A DNA stretch of 64,000 nt. Source: Mycobacterium sp. GTDB taxonomy: Bacteria > Actinomycetota > Actinomycetes > Mycobacteriales > Mycobacteriaceae. Numbering within the stretch: position 1 is the stretch's first letter; each line of letters begins with the position of its first letter. The notes beneath the pieces were generated by a model that had not been told where the DNA came from, did no database searches, and was given only the letters and a program-made list of their open reading frames with translations. This document shows, piece by piece, positions 42,064 to 51,025 of the stretch. The translations under genes were made by a program, and so were the position numbers. Location of the stretch: NCBI GenBank assembly GCA_016197405.1, contig JACPVR010000013.1:62001-126000 (forward strand), in the 5' to 3' direction.

Positions 42064-43665
42064 GTGTCAGCCGAACTCTTGGCAGTGTTCGTCGGGGCTG
42101 TGCTGCTGGCCGCCCTGGCTCGCCGCTACAACCTGTCCTCGCCGCTGGTGCTGGTGGTGGCGGGTCTGGTGGTCGGCCTGATACCCGGTCTACCCGATAT
42201 CGTGCTCGACCCGGACCTGGTGCTTTTCGTGATCCTGCCGCCGTTGTTGTGGTCGGCCGGCCTGGAGAGTTCCTATGTGAGCCTGCGCCGCAACTTCGCG
42301 CCGATCGGGTTGCTCGCGGTCGGCCTGCCGCTGGCGACGACGCTGGCGGTGGGCTTCGTGGCCTACCGCACGGTGCCCGATCTGACGCTGGCCGCTGCGC
42401 TGGTGCTCGGTGCCATCGTGGCGCCGCCGGATGCGGTGTCGGCGACGGCGATCGGCCGCCGGCTCGGTCTGTCCAGGCGCACCATGACGCTGCTCGGCGG
42501 CGAGAGCCTGCTCAACGACGCCACCGCGCTGACGGCCTACAAGGTGGCGCTGGCGGCAGCGATCGGGGCGGCCGAGAGCTGGACCGGCGCCATCGGCGTC
42601 TTCTCGCTGGCGGTGGTCGCCGGGGTCGCGGTGGGCGCCGTCACCGGTAAGGCCATCGTGATCGTGCGCGGCTGGCTCGACGATTCGCTGGCCGAAAGCG
42701 CAATCGGGCTGGTGGCACCCTTCGTGGTGTACCTGATCGCCGAGGAGGTGCACGGCTCCGGGGTGCTGGCGGTCGTGGTGGCGGCGCTGATCCTGGGGCA
42801 GCGCAACACCAACGCCGGTTATGCGACCCGGTTGCAGGACGATGCGGTGTGGCGCGCGGTGCAGCTGCTGCTTGAGTCGCTGGCCTTCCTGCTGATCGGC
42901 CTGCAACTACCGCAGGCGGTGCGCGAGATGAAGGGCATACCCGCCGATGTGGTCATCGTGTCCTCGTTGGCGGTGTTCGCGACCGTGATCGGCGTCCGCA
43001 TCGCCTGGGTCTTCGCCTCCACCTATCTGCTACCGAACAAGGCCGGCCTCGACAGCGAGGGCCGAAAACCGAGTCCCGCACAGGTTTTCGTGGTCGCCTG
43101 GGCCGGTATGCGCGGGGTGGTCTCGCTGGCTGCGGCGTTCGGTGTGCCGCTGACGACATTGTCCGGTGCGGCGTTCCCCGGCCGCCCCAGCATCATCTTC
43201 CTGACGTTCGTGGTGGTGGTGGGGACGCTGCTGCTGCACGGGCTGACGCTGCCGTGGCTGATCCGCTTCCTCGGGGTCGGTGGCGAGGCCGATGCCCAGG
43301 CCGACGCACTGGCCATCGTGGGCGCGCGGACCAAGGCCGCCGATGCCGCGGCCCGTCAGCTCGACGAGATGCTGGCGCATGCCCGCGCGGCCGACAAACG
43401 GATGGATGTCTACGAGCGTGGCGCCGCGGTGCTGCGCCGGTGGAATGACAACCGCCGCAACAGCGCGTGGGAGGAGCAACTGGGCCGCGGCGCCGACGAA
43501 CTCGGCGCCAGCCCCAGTGCGGCACTGCGCAAGCTGCGGCTGGCGATGCTGCGCGCCGAACGCGAGACGCTGATCGCCGAACGCGATGCCAACCGCATCG
43601 ACGACGAGGTGCTGCGCGTCCTGCTCCACGATCTCGACCTCGAGGAGGCCGCGCTGAGCCGGTAG
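42064..43665 (+). CDS. Na+/H+ antiporter, CPA1 (NhaP/YjcE-like)
   Basis: 533-residue transporter: about 12 helices in residues 1-400 and a soluble C-terminal tail of about 130 residues with helical, charged sequence. Ion-site region LGAIVAPPDAVSATAI and GGESLLNDATAL are typical of CPA1 antiporters; FVVAWAGMRGVVSLAAAFGVPL is another signature. Exports Na+ or K+ in exchange for protons. GTG start with GCGGAGG about 8 bases upstream (42050-42056). Confidence 0.9.
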   Translation: MSAELLAVFVGAVLLAALARRYNLSSPLVLVVAGLVVGLIPGLPDIVLDPDLVLFVILPPLLWSAGLESSYVSLRRNFAPIGLLAVGLPLATTLAVGFVAYRTVPDLTLAAALVLGAIVAPPDAVSATAIGRRLGLSRRTMTLLGGESLLNDATALTAYKVALAAAIGAAESWTGAIGVFSLAVVAGVAVGAVTGKAIVIVRGWLDDSLAESAIGLVAPFVVYLIAEEVHGSGVLAVVVAALILGQRNTNAGYATRLQDDAVWRAVQLLLESLAFLLIGLQLPQAVREMKGIPADVVIVSSLAVFATVIGVRIAWVFASTYLLPNKAGLDSEGRKPSPAQVFVVAWAGMRGVVSLAAAFGVPLTTLSGAAFPGRPSIIFLTFVVVVGTLLLHGLTLPWLIRFLGVGGEADAQADALAIVGARTKAADAAARQLDEMLAHARAADKRMDVYERGAAVLRRWNDNRRNSAWEEQLGRGADELGASPSAALRKLRLAMLRAERETLIAERDANRIDDEVLRVLLHDLDLEEAALSR

Positions 43666-43700
43666 CTTTCCCGGGGCCACTCGCGAAAGCCGCACGGAAT

Positions 43701-44180
43701 TTACGGTTTCGGCGGATCTTCCTGTTCGGCTTCGAACGCCCGCATGGCGCCGGCCAGCGCGCCGAAGACGCGGTGCGCGGCGGCCAGGTCCTCGTCGGGC
43801 AGGTCGGCCAGCTCGCGGTGGGTGTGCGCGGCCAGCGGTGTGAAGAACGCCCGCGCCACCGTCATACCGTGCTCGGCGAACCGCAAAATCACCTTGCGAC
43901 GGTCGGCGGGGTCGGCTTCGCGGGTGATGTGCCCGGAGTCGATGAGCCGCTCGACGAGGTAGGTGACGGCCGCACCGGACAGGCCCAGCCGGGAACGCAG
44001 CTGTCCCGCGGTCAGCGCCGCGCCTTCGGATTCGGCGACCATGATGTGCGTCAGGGCACGAAAATCACTGAGCCCCAGGTCATGCCTGGCCGCGAAGATC
44101 CGGCCGATCTGTTCGGACTCGGCGGACAATCTGCGCACGTCCGCCGAGATCTCGGCCTCAAGAGCAGCGCGCCCGGTCAC
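43701..44180 (-). CDS. MarR-family regulator
   Basis: 159-residue winged-helix protein: LGLSDFRALTHIMVAESEG, LTAGQLRSRLGLSGAAVTYLVERLIDSGHI and ADRRKVILRF wing. Starts at a GTG exactly six bases after TAAGCT (44187-44192), which suits a leaderless message. Divergent from the MMPL transporter gene, with a symmetric AT-rich site between them; likely represses the transporter. Confidence 0.9.
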   Translation of the reverse strand: MTGRAALEAEISADVRRLSAESEQIGRIFAARHDLGLSDFRALTHIMVAESEGAALTAGQLRSRLGLSGAAVTYLVERLIDSGHITREADPADRRKVILRFAEHGMTVARAFFTPLAAHTHRELADLPDEDLAAAHRVFGALAGAMRAFEAEQEDPPKP

Positions 44181-44186
44181 CCGACG

Positions 44187-44232
44187 AGCTTAGCTGGCCC
44201 CGGCACAATGTTCACTTGATTAATAGTTAAGT
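44187..44232. promoter_or_regulatory. MarR-MMPL divergent promoter and operator
   Basis: A minus-strand -10 box TAAGCT lies at 44187-44192. An imperfect inverted repeat ACTTGAT-TAATA-GTTAAGT occupies 44214-44232, 18 bases before the MMPL ATG. The size and AT-rich centre are typical of MarR sites. It is the only symmetric element in the 70-bp gap. Confidence 0.5.
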
Positions 44233-44250
44233 ATCTGAAATATTCGACAC

Positions 44251-46296
44251 ATGAGCCGCTTCGCCGCACTCGTCACCGCACCCAGATCGTGGGTCATCGC
44301 CCTGCTCGTCGCGCTGGCCGGCGGCCTGCTGATGGGCCTGGCCGGTGGCGGGGACTCCGACTCCCAATCCCCGGTATCGCTACCGCCGACGGCGGAGTCG
44401 GCGCGCACCGCCGCACTGGCCGCCCAGTTCCCGGGGGGCGACCGGGCACCGGCCATCCTGGTGCTCACCCGCACCGACGGCGCCGTGCTGAGCCCGGCCG
44501 ATCGCGCCGCCGCCGAAGCCGCCGCGGCCCGAATCGCCGGTTCACCGCCGATGTTCTCCAGCGACGGCCAGGCCGCGCTGTCGGCGGTGCCCCTGGACAG
44601 CACGCTGTCCGGGTTCGCGCTCAACGACGCCGTGAAGTCACTGCGCGACGCTGCAGGCACCGGACTGCCCACCGACCTGACGGCCGCGATCACCGGTGGC
44701 CCGGCATTCGGCGCCGATATCGCCAACGCCTTCGCCGGCGCGAACTTCACGCTGCTGGCGGTCACCGCAGCCGTGGTGGCGCTGCTGCTGATCCTGACCT
44801 ACCGCTCACCGGTGCTGTGGCTGGTCCCGCTGCTGGTGATCGCCTTCGCCGACCGGGTGGGCGCAGTGGCCGGCACCGCCGTCGCGTCGGCCGCCGGGCT
44901 GACACCGGACGGATCGACCTCCGGTATCACCAGCGTGTTGGTCTTCGGCGCAGGCACCAACTATGCGCTGCTACTCATCTCGCGCTACCGCGAGGAATTG
45001 GGACACGCCCCGGACGGTCCCTCGCCCGGTACCCGCGATCACCGGGCGGCGCTGGCCGTGGCGGTGCGCACCGCGGGCCCGGCGATCATCGCCAGCAATG
45101 CCACCGTGGTGCTGGCACTGCTGACGCTGTTGTTCGCCTCGGCGCCGAGCACCCGCAGCCTGGGCCTGCAGGCCGCGACCGGCCTCGTCGTCGCGGCGGT
45201 ATTCGTGTTGCTGATGCTGCCGCCACTGCTGGCCCTGTGCGGTACCCGGCTGTTCTGGCCTTTCATCCCCAAGCCCGGTGCCAAACACCTTGCCGACAGC
45301 GGCTTCTGGCATCGTGTGGCCGACGGCGTCGCGCGCCGGCCCGGGCTGGTCGCGGCCGCCGCCATCGCCGCACTGGCGGTGCTGTGCACCGGACTGCTCG
45401 GCACACCCGTCGGGTTGTCTCAGACCGACCAGTTCCGCGTGCAGGCCGAATCGGTGACCGGTTACCGAAGCGTGGCAGCACATTTCCCCGGTGGACTGAC
45501 CGACCCGGCCCGCGTCGTGGGGCCCACCGCGCAGGCCGACGCCATCACGCGGGCCATCACCGGCACACCGGGTGTGGTGTCGGCGAACCCGACCGGCCAG
45601 TCGGCCGACGGGCTGACGCAATGGTCGGTGGTACTGGATTCCGCGCCCGCCTCCGCTCAGTCCTTCGAAACCATCGATGCACTGCGTGATTCGGTGCACG
45701 GTGTCGATCCCAGCACCCTGGTCGGCGGTTCGGACGCCTCGGCCCGCGATGCCGCGGCGGCGGCGCAGCGGGACCGGATGGTGGTGATCCCGGCGATCCT
45801 CGCGGTGGTGCTGGTGGTGCTCTATGTGCTGCTGCGCTCGGCGTTGGCGCCGCTGGTCCTGGTGGGCGTCACGGTGCTCTCGGCCCTGGCAGCGCTCGGA
45901 CTGGGCGGCTGGGCCAGTGTGCACATCTTTGGTTTTCCGGCATTGGACTACAGCACACCACTTTTCGCGTTCCTTTTCCTGGTCGCCCTCGGCGTGGACT
46001 ACACCATCTTCCTGGTGACCCGGGCCAGGGAGGAGACCCCGCGGTTCGGCACGCGGCTGGGCATCGTGCGGGCGGTGTCGGCCACCGGTGCGGTGATCAC
46101 CAGCGCGGGCATCGTGCTGGCGGCGGTGTTCTGCGTACTCGGCGTGCTGCCCCTGATAGTGCTCACCCAGCTGGGCATCATCGTCGGCCTGGGCATCCTG
46201 CTGGACACCTTCCTGGTCCGTACGGTGATCATCCCGGCACTTTTCACCCTGATCGGACCGCGCATCTGGTGGCCCGCGCTGCACGCGGAGCGCTGA
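44251..46296 (+). CDS. MMPL/RND-family transporter (short form)
   Basis: 681-residue RND-superfamily protein with two repeats, each one helix, an outer loop and a cluster of five helices (about 170-370 and 510-680), giving about 12 helices. FGAGTNYALLLISRYREEL and FLVALGVDYTIFLVTRAREE are the two proton-site segments. It is shorter than classical MmpL lipid exporters and resembles actinobacterial drug/lipid efflux members. Probably regulated by the divergent MarR. Its last 11 codons and stop are duplicated at 58503. Confidence 0.88.
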   Translation: MSRFAALVTAPRSWVIALLVALAGGLLMGLAGGGDSDSQSPVSLPPTAESARTAALAAQFPGGDRAPAILVLTRTDGAVLSPADRAAAEAAAARIAGSPPMFSSDGQAALSAVPLDSTLSGFALNDAVKSLRDAAGTGLPTDLTAAITGGPAFGADIANAFAGANFTLLAVTAAVVALLLILTYRSPVLWLVPLLVIAFADRVGAVAGTAVASAAGLTPDGSTSGITSVLVFGAGTNYALLLISRYREELGHAPDGPSPGTRDHRAALAVAVRTAGPAIIASNATVVLALLTLLFASAPSTRSLGLQAATGLVVAAVFVLLMLPPLLALCGTRLFWPFIPKPGAKHLADSGFWHRVADGVARRPGLVAAAAIAALAVLCTGLLGTPVGLSQTDQFRVQAESVTGYRSVAAHFPGGLTDPARVVGPTAQADAITRAITGTPGVVSANPTGQSADGLTQWSVVLDSAPASAQSFETIDALRDSVHGVDPSTLVGGSDASARDAAAAAQRDRMVVIPAILAVVLVVLYVLLRSALAPLVLVGVTVLSALAALGLGGWASVHIFGFPALDYSTPLFAFLFLVALGVDYTIFLVTRAREETPRFGTRLGIVRAVSATGAVITSAGIVLAAVFCVLGVLPLIVLTQLGIIVGLGILLDTFLVRTVIIPALFTLIGPRIWWPALHAER

Positions 46297-46301
46297 CCTG
46301 G
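46261..46301. repeat. Left 41-bp direct repeat of island B
   Basis: Starts CGCATCTGGTGGCCCGCGC and ends GCGCTGACCTGG. It comprises the last 11 codons and stop of the MMPL gene plus five bases. An identical copy lies at 58503-58543, with different flanking bases on both sides of each copy. Confidence 0.97.
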
Positions 46302-46304
46302 CGG

Positions 46305-47057
46305 TCACTGTGCCGTGTAGCCGCCGTCGACCCTGATCGTCGTACCGGTGACATACTGCGCGTCGTCGGACACCAGATAGGCCGCGGCTGCGGCGACATC
46401 GTCCGGTGATGCCAGTCTTCCCAACGGAATTCGGGACAACACCTCTTGCTCGGTGCCAGGCCCGTCCGGCTCGCGCGCCAGCCATGCGTCGTACAGCGGA
46501 GTCGTGGTCATTCCCGGCGCGATGTTGTTCACCCGGATTCGGAGTGGGGCGAGCTCGACGGCCGCCGTCAGCGTAAAGGCCTGCACAGCACCCTTGGACG
46601 CGGCATACACCGCCATCGTCGGTACCCCGGCGAATACCAACCGCGATGTGACGTTCACTATCGATCCGCCGTGCACCATCGACCTGGCTGCCGCCTGGAT
46701 CATCGCGATGGCGGCGAACGTGTTCACCTCGAAGACGTTTCGTACGGCAGCCAGTGGCGTCGCGACCAGCTCGTCGGTGTGATCGACCGCGGCACAGTTG
46801 ACGACGGCGTCGATGCCGCCGAAGGACTCCTTGCACGCATCGACCGCGATATCGGCGGCCCCGGGTTCGGTCAGGTCCAGACCGAGGAACCGAGCTCGAT
46901 CACCCAATGAACGGGCCAGCCGCGTACCCCTGTCAGCGTCGCGCCCGGTCACCAACACCGCTGCACCCTCGGCATGCAGGCGCTTTGCGGTCACCAGACC
47001 GATGCCCGACGTCGCGCCGGTGACCACGACCGCTTTGTCCGCCAGACGCTCAGGCAT
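46305..47057 (-). CDS. Short-chain dehydrogenase of island B
   Basis: 250-residue SDR: TGATSGIGLVTA (residues 13-24), VNCAAVD in the NAG position, Ser in VTSRLVF, YAASKGA. Ends 3 bases right of the left repeat. Lies 15 bases after the IclR gene on the same strand, so they probably share a transcript. Likely oxidises a hydroxyl intermediate of the island pathway. Confidence 0.86.
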   Translation of the reverse strand: MPERLADKAVVVTGATSGIGLVTAKRLHAEGAAVLVTGRDADRGTRLARSLGDRARFLGLDLTEPGAADIAVDACKESFGGIDAVVNCAAVDHTDELVATPLAAVRNVFEVNTFAAIAMIQAAARSMVHGGSIVNVTSRLVFAGVPTMAVYAASKGAVQAFTLTAAVELAPLRIRVNNIAPGMTTTPLYDAWLAREPDGPGTEQEVLSRIPLGRLASPDDVAAAAAYLVSDDAQYVTGTTIRVDGGYTAQ

Positions 47058-47072
47058 CGGTCGGCGAGGGCA

Positions 47073-47846
47073 TCAGGGGAGCTTTCGCGCTATTTCGTTG
47101 GCGCCCTGGATCACTTGGGCGCCGGCATGTTCCAGGCTCTCCGGGGTCAGCCGATGGGTGAGGAAGCTGATGCTGAGCGCATAGCGTGACGGGCCGCCGT
47201 TCGAGGTGGGCACGGGCGCTGCCACACAGGTGAGTTCCTCGGCCGCCTCCTCCCGGTCGACCGCGAAACCTCTTTCGCGGATGTCCTTGATCTCAGCGGC
47301 CATTCGCTTCATCGAGGTGATGGTGTGTGGTGTCAGCTCCGGCATTCCCGCGGACGCCACGGTGTCACGCCAGACGCTGTCGGGCATGGTGGACATGAGC
47401 GCCTTGCCCAACGCGGAGGCGTGCCAGGGATCGGACTGCCCGACATCGCTGACCTTCTTGACCGCCCGTCGACTCTCGACGACTTCCAGAATGACCACAC
47501 TGCGATCCTTGTGCACCGCGAAGTTCACGGTCTCGTTGAACTCCAGCATGAGGCGTTCCATGGTGGGCAGAACGGCGTCGGAGGGCACCTGACCGGAGAA
47601 TGCGCGCTGGCCGAGCCGGAAAATCTCCCACCCGAGCCGGTATTGGGCGCCGTTGAACCGCTCCACATAACCCAGTGTGGCAAGACTGTTCAGATAGCGC
47701 AGCACCGTTGCCTCGTTCAACCCTGTGCGCCTTGATATTTCGGTGAGATTTCCCGATTCGGCCTCCGCGACCGCACTGAGTACTCGGGCGGTGCGTTCCA
47801 CACCGATCAGGTTCGATCCCTTCTCGGACCGCGCTTCGTCTTTCAC
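47073..47846 (-). CDS. IclR-family regulator
   Basis: 257-residue regulator: N-terminal winged helix (about 12-70; LTEISRRTGLNEATVLRYLNSLATLGYV) and C-terminal effector domain (about 80-250; SDPWHASALGKALMS, RGFAVDREEAAEELTCVAAPV). GTG start. Divergent from the aldolase operon, whose promoter carries a symmetric site. Such proteins commonly respond to aromatic or sugar-acid catabolites. Confidence 0.9.
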   Translation of the reverse strand: MKDEARSEKGSNLIGVERTARVLSAVAEAESGNLTEISRRTGLNEATVLRYLNSLATLGYVERFNGAQYRLGWEIFRLGQRAFSGQVPSDAVLPTMERLMLEFNETVNFAVHKDRSVVILEVVESRRAVKKVSDVGQSDPWHASALGKALMSTMPDSVWRDTVASAGMPELTPHTITSMKRMAAEIKDIRERGFAVDREEAAEELTCVAAPVPTSNGGPSRYALSISFLTHRLTPESLEHAGAQVIQGANEIARKLP

Positions 47847-47911
47847 CCAGTGAAGGTTACCAGTACACAGTGATGGTTCCGCCGAGCCGTATCGCAGCGT
47901 TCACCTTCCTG

Positions 47912-47959
47912 TTGACACAAACCCGACCGTCTTCTAGATTTCATTCAGCGCAGTTGAAT
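47912..47959 (+). promoter_or_regulatory. Promoter and IclR-type operator of the aldolase operon
   Basis: TTGACA (47912-47917), 17 bases, TAGATT (47935-47940): a near-ideal sigma-A promoter. Immediately downstream is ATTCA-GCGCAGT-TGAAT (47943-47959), an inverted repeat over the expected start site. A GGAGGAG ribosome site (47989-47995) precedes the ATG at 48000. The 153-bp gap from 47847 to 47999 holds no gene. Confidence 0.72.
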
Positions 47960-47999
47960 ATCACTGACTGAAAATTCCCTAGATCTCCGGAGGAGACCG

Positions 48000-48962
48000 A
48001 TGTCCACCGCACCCGAAAGCCGTTCGTCACAGGTCGACGGAGCCAGCATCCTGGCTTCCCAAGGCCTGCTTTCGGCCGACGACTACACCCTCGCCCGTTC
48101 CACGAAGGCCTTCGACGACGGCGGTGCGTATCGGCTGGAAATCTCTGGGGTGGAACGTCTTTCGACGATGCAAGCACTGCTGGCCGAGGCCGCCGAACAG
48201 GACGTCTTCATCCACCGGGTCATCGCGTTCGGCGGCGGCACGACCCTGCTGAACACCGGCGAGCTCGGCGACGTCGCCGCACTCGCCGCGGAGAACGACA
48301 TCGAACTGATTGCCGTCCCCGGCCCCAGGACCGGCTGGGATCTGGGCCGCCAGGCGCTGAGCACCGAGGGCCAGGCCGGTGGCCGTCGGGTTCGGGGACT
48401 CGACAACGTCCGATACCTGCTCGACGACTACCTCCGGGTCTTCTCGACCGGTATCCGCGGTGTACTGGTCTGGGACGAGGGCGTGCTCGACATCTTGAAC
48501 AAGGCCCGCGACGCCGGCCACATCCCCGCCGACGCGAAGTTCAAGATCTCGGTCTACGCCGGACACGCCAACCCCGCCTCCATCAGAATCCTGCAGGATC
48601 TCGGTGCCGACAGCGTCAATCCCGTGGGCGACCTCAGCCGCCCGATGCTGGCCGCCATCCGCCGGGCGGTGGACATACCGCTGGACGTGTGGGCCGAGAC
48701 ATTCGAGTCCTTCGGCGGGATGAACAGACTCTGGGAGGCCGGCGATATCGCGCGCGTCGCCGGACCGGTCTACTTCAAGGTCGAACCGGGTGAGTCCGAA
48801 GCCGTCATGTACAACGGCTGGGTCCGGCCCGAGTTCCACGAAGAACTCATCCAGCACAAGGTGCGCCACGCCGCCATCCTCAACGAACTCGCCGGCCGCA
48901 GCGCTCCCGACGTGGCGGTATCGCCGCGACCGCGCACGGTCACCTCCGCCCTCACCAACTGA
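48000..48962 (+). CDS. Unidentified TIM-barrel-like protein, possibly U32-related
   Basis: 320 residues, no signal peptide or membrane helix. The alternating strand/helix pattern includes [72 protein letters not shown] and [21 protein letters not shown], then VYFKVEPG. This suggests a beta/alpha barrel distantly like U32 proteins, but I do not recognise the family with confidence. First gene of the operon with the acylating dehydrogenase and aldolase, in the place where a 2-oxopentenoate hydratase would normally sit. Confidence 0.75.
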   Translation: MSTAPESRSSQVDGASILASQGLLSADDYTLARSTKAFDDGGAYRLEISGVERLSTMQALLAEAAEQDVFIHRVIAFGGGTTLLNTGELGDVAALAAENDIELIAVPGPRTGWDLGRQALSTEGQAGGRRVRGLDNVRYLLDDYLRVFSTGIRGVLVWDEGVLDILNKARDAGHIPADAKFKISVYAGHANPASIRILQDLGADSVNPVGDLSRPMLAAIRRAVDIPLDVWAETFESFGGMNRLWEAGDIARVAGPVYFKVEPGESEAVMYNGWVRPEFHEELIQHKVRHAAILNELAGRSAPDVAVSPRPRTVTSALTN

Positions 48963-48981
48963 ACACGGGCAGCGAAACGAC

Positions 48982-49929
48982 GTGAAGCGCTACCGGGCGG
49001 CCGTCATCGGCTCAGGCAACATCGGCACCGACCTCATGCACAAACTGCGCCGATCCACCGTGCTCGACATCGCAGCCATGGTCGGGATCGACGCAGCCAG
49101 TGACGGTCTCGCGAGAGCCGCCGCGCTCGACGTGGCAGTGAGCGCGACCGGCGTCAATGGGCTGCTCGCGATGAGCGTCTTCGACGATATCGACGTCATC
49201 TTCGATGCGACCAGCGCCGCGGCCCACCACGCGAACTACGCCTGCCTGTACTCCACAGGCCGGTTGGTCATCGACCTGACACCCGCCGCCATCGGACCTT
49301 TCGTGGTGCCCGCGGTCAACATGGCAAGGCTGACCGGGCAGCGAAATCTCAACATGGTCACCTGTGGCGGCCAAGCGACCATTCCGATCGTCGCGGCGCT
49401 GTCGACGGTCACCCATGTGCACTACGCAGAGATCGTGGCGTCGATATCGTCGCGGTCCGCCGGTCCCGGGACCCGGGCGAACATCGACGAATTCACTCAA
49501 ACCACCGGGCGGGCTGTCGAGACGGTGGGCGGGGCCGACCGCGCGAAGGCGATCATCGTGCTCAATCCCGCGGAACCGCCGATGATCATGCGTGACACCG
49601 TGTCCGCACTGGTATCCGCGATCGACCGATCAACCATCTCGGCCGCCGTGCTGGCCATGGTCGCCGATGTCGCGCAGTACGTCCCGGGCTATCGGCTCAG
49701 GCAGGACGTGTTGGTTTCCACTGTCCCGCATGGAGATCCGCGTCGGCGATTGGTCACCGACGCCGGCCGGAACGACGAGCTCGCTCAGGTGAGCGTATTT
49801 CTGGAAGTGGAGGGGGCCGGCGACTACCTGCCGGCATACGCCGGAAATCTCGACATCATGACCGCTGCCGCCGTCCGGGTCGGCGAACAAGCGGTGCGGG
49901 CCGGGCAGATGTCGGCGGCGACACCATGA
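48982..49929 (+). CDS. Acylating acetaldehyde dehydrogenase, MhpF/BphJ type
   Basis: 315-residue NAD- and CoA-dependent enzyme: Rossmann [13 protein letters not shown] at the N-terminus, catalytic Cys in [14 protein letters not shown], and the family end [19 protein letters not shown]. It converts an aldehyde to acyl-CoA while bound to the aldolase, receiving the aldehyde through a channel. GTG start; overlaps the aldolase start by ATGA, which fits their joint assembly. Confidence 0.92.
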   Translation: MKRYRAAVIGSGNIGTDLMHKLRRSTVLDIAAMVGIDAASDGLARAAALDVAVSATGVNGLLAMSVFDDIDVIFDATSAAAHHANYACLYSTGRLVIDLTPAAIGPFVVPAVNMARLTGQRNLNMVTCGGQATIPIVAALSTVTHVHYAEIVASISSRSAGPGTRANIDEFTQTTGRAVETVGGADRAKAIIVLNPAEPPMIMRDTVSALVSAIDRSTISAAVLAMVADVAQYVPGYRLRQDVLVSTVPHGDPRRRLVTDAGRNDELAQVSVFLEVEGAGDYLPAYAGNLDIMTAAAVRVGEQAVRAGQMSAATP

Positions 49930-50930
49930 CCACCGAGATCTACGTCCAGGACGTGACTTTGCGCGACGGTATGCACGCGATCGGTCACTCGTTCTCACTC
50001 GGCGACATCAGACGCATCGCACGAGCCCTCGACCTGGCCGGGGTGTCCGCGATCGAGGTCGCACACGGCGACGGGCTCGCCGGTGGCAGCCTGACCTACG
50101 GGGCGGGCGCCCACAGCGACGTCGAATGGATCGCGGCGGCCGCCGACGTCGTCCGCAATGCCCGGCTGACCACCCTCTTGATACCGGGCATCGGCACCCT
50201 GGACGATCTGCGCGCGGCCGTCGACGTCGGTGTCACCTCGGTCCGCATCGCAACGCACTGCACCGAGGCCGATATCGCCCACCAGCACATCGGGACCGCC
50301 CGCGCCCTGGGTCTGGACGTGGCGGGATTCCTGATGATGGCACATCTGGCCGACCCCGATCACCTTGCGGCACAGGCGAAGATCATGGAGGACGCGGGCG
50401 CGCAGTGTGTTTACGTCACGGACTCCGGCGGCCGCATGACCATGACCGACGTCCGGGACCGGGTGCACGCCTACCGCACGGTGCTCGACCCCGCCACCGC
50501 GATCGGGGTGCACGCGCATCACAATCTTGCGCTCGGAGTGGCCAATTCGGTCACGGCCGTCCAGGAGGGAGCGCACCGCGTCGACGCGTCGCTGGCCGGA
50601 CTCGGCGCGGGCGCCGGGAACTGCCCGCTGGAGGTCTTCGTCGCCGTCGCCGAACTCAACGGTTGGACACACGGTTGCGACCTGTACGCGTTGATGGATG
50701 CCGCCGACGATATCGTGCGGCCCCTGCAGCGACGGCCGGTCCAGGTGGACCGCGAGACCTTGACTCTCGGCTACGCCGGTGTCTACTCCAGCTTCCTGTT
50801 GCACGCCGAACGTATCGCCGGCGAAGTCGGGGTGCAGACCCGTGACCTGCTCGTCGAAGCCGGCCGTCGATCACTGGTGGGCGGCCAAGAAGACCTGCTC
50901 ACCGATCTGGCACTTGAGATGAGGAGGTGA
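49926..50930 (+). CDS. 4-hydroxy-2-oxo-acid aldolase, DmpG/MhpE type
   Basis: 334-residue class II pyruvate aldolase of the HMGL-like TIM-barrel family. Metal and catalytic residues in [13 protein letters not shown] and [15 protein letters not shown]; the C-terminal helical part (about 270-334) is the region that contacts the partner dehydrogenase. Cleaves 4-hydroxy-2-oxo acids to pyruvate and an aldehyde. No extradiol dioxygenase or hydratase is present, so the substrate may be made by the island's IlvD/Edd dehydratase. Confidence 0.92.
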   Translation: MTTEIYVQDVTLRDGMHAIGHSFSLGDIRRIARALDLAGVSAIEVAHGDGLAGGSLTYGAGAHSDVEWIAAAADVVRNARLTTLLIPGIGTLDDLRAAVDVGVTSVRIATHCTEADIAHQHIGTARALGLDVAGFLMMAHLADPDHLAAQAKIMEDAGAQCVYVTDSGGRMTMTDVRDRVHAYRTVLDPATAIGVHAHHNLALGVANSVTAVQEGAHRVDASLAGLGAGAGNCPLEVFVAVAELNGWTHGCDLYALMDAADDIVRPLQRRPVQVDRETLTLGYAGVYSSFLLHAERIAGEVGVQTRDLLVEAGRRSLVGGQEDLLTDLALEMRR

Positions 50931-51025
50931 ACAGTTCTTTTTCAGCTATGTGCTCCGCAACGGCTGCCGAGCACGTGGACGCAGTTGGCCCCACAATCGT
51001 CACAATCCACGAGAGATGAACGACT

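Noticed and set aside
44971..46836. 621-codon minus-strand frame
   Set aside because: Crosses the MMPL and SDR genes in another frame and has no recognisable motif.
48000..50930. Aromatic meta-cleavage operon
   Set aside because: The aldolase and acylating dehydrogenase are present, but no extradiol dioxygenase, hydrolase or 2-oxopentenoate hydratase was found in the window.
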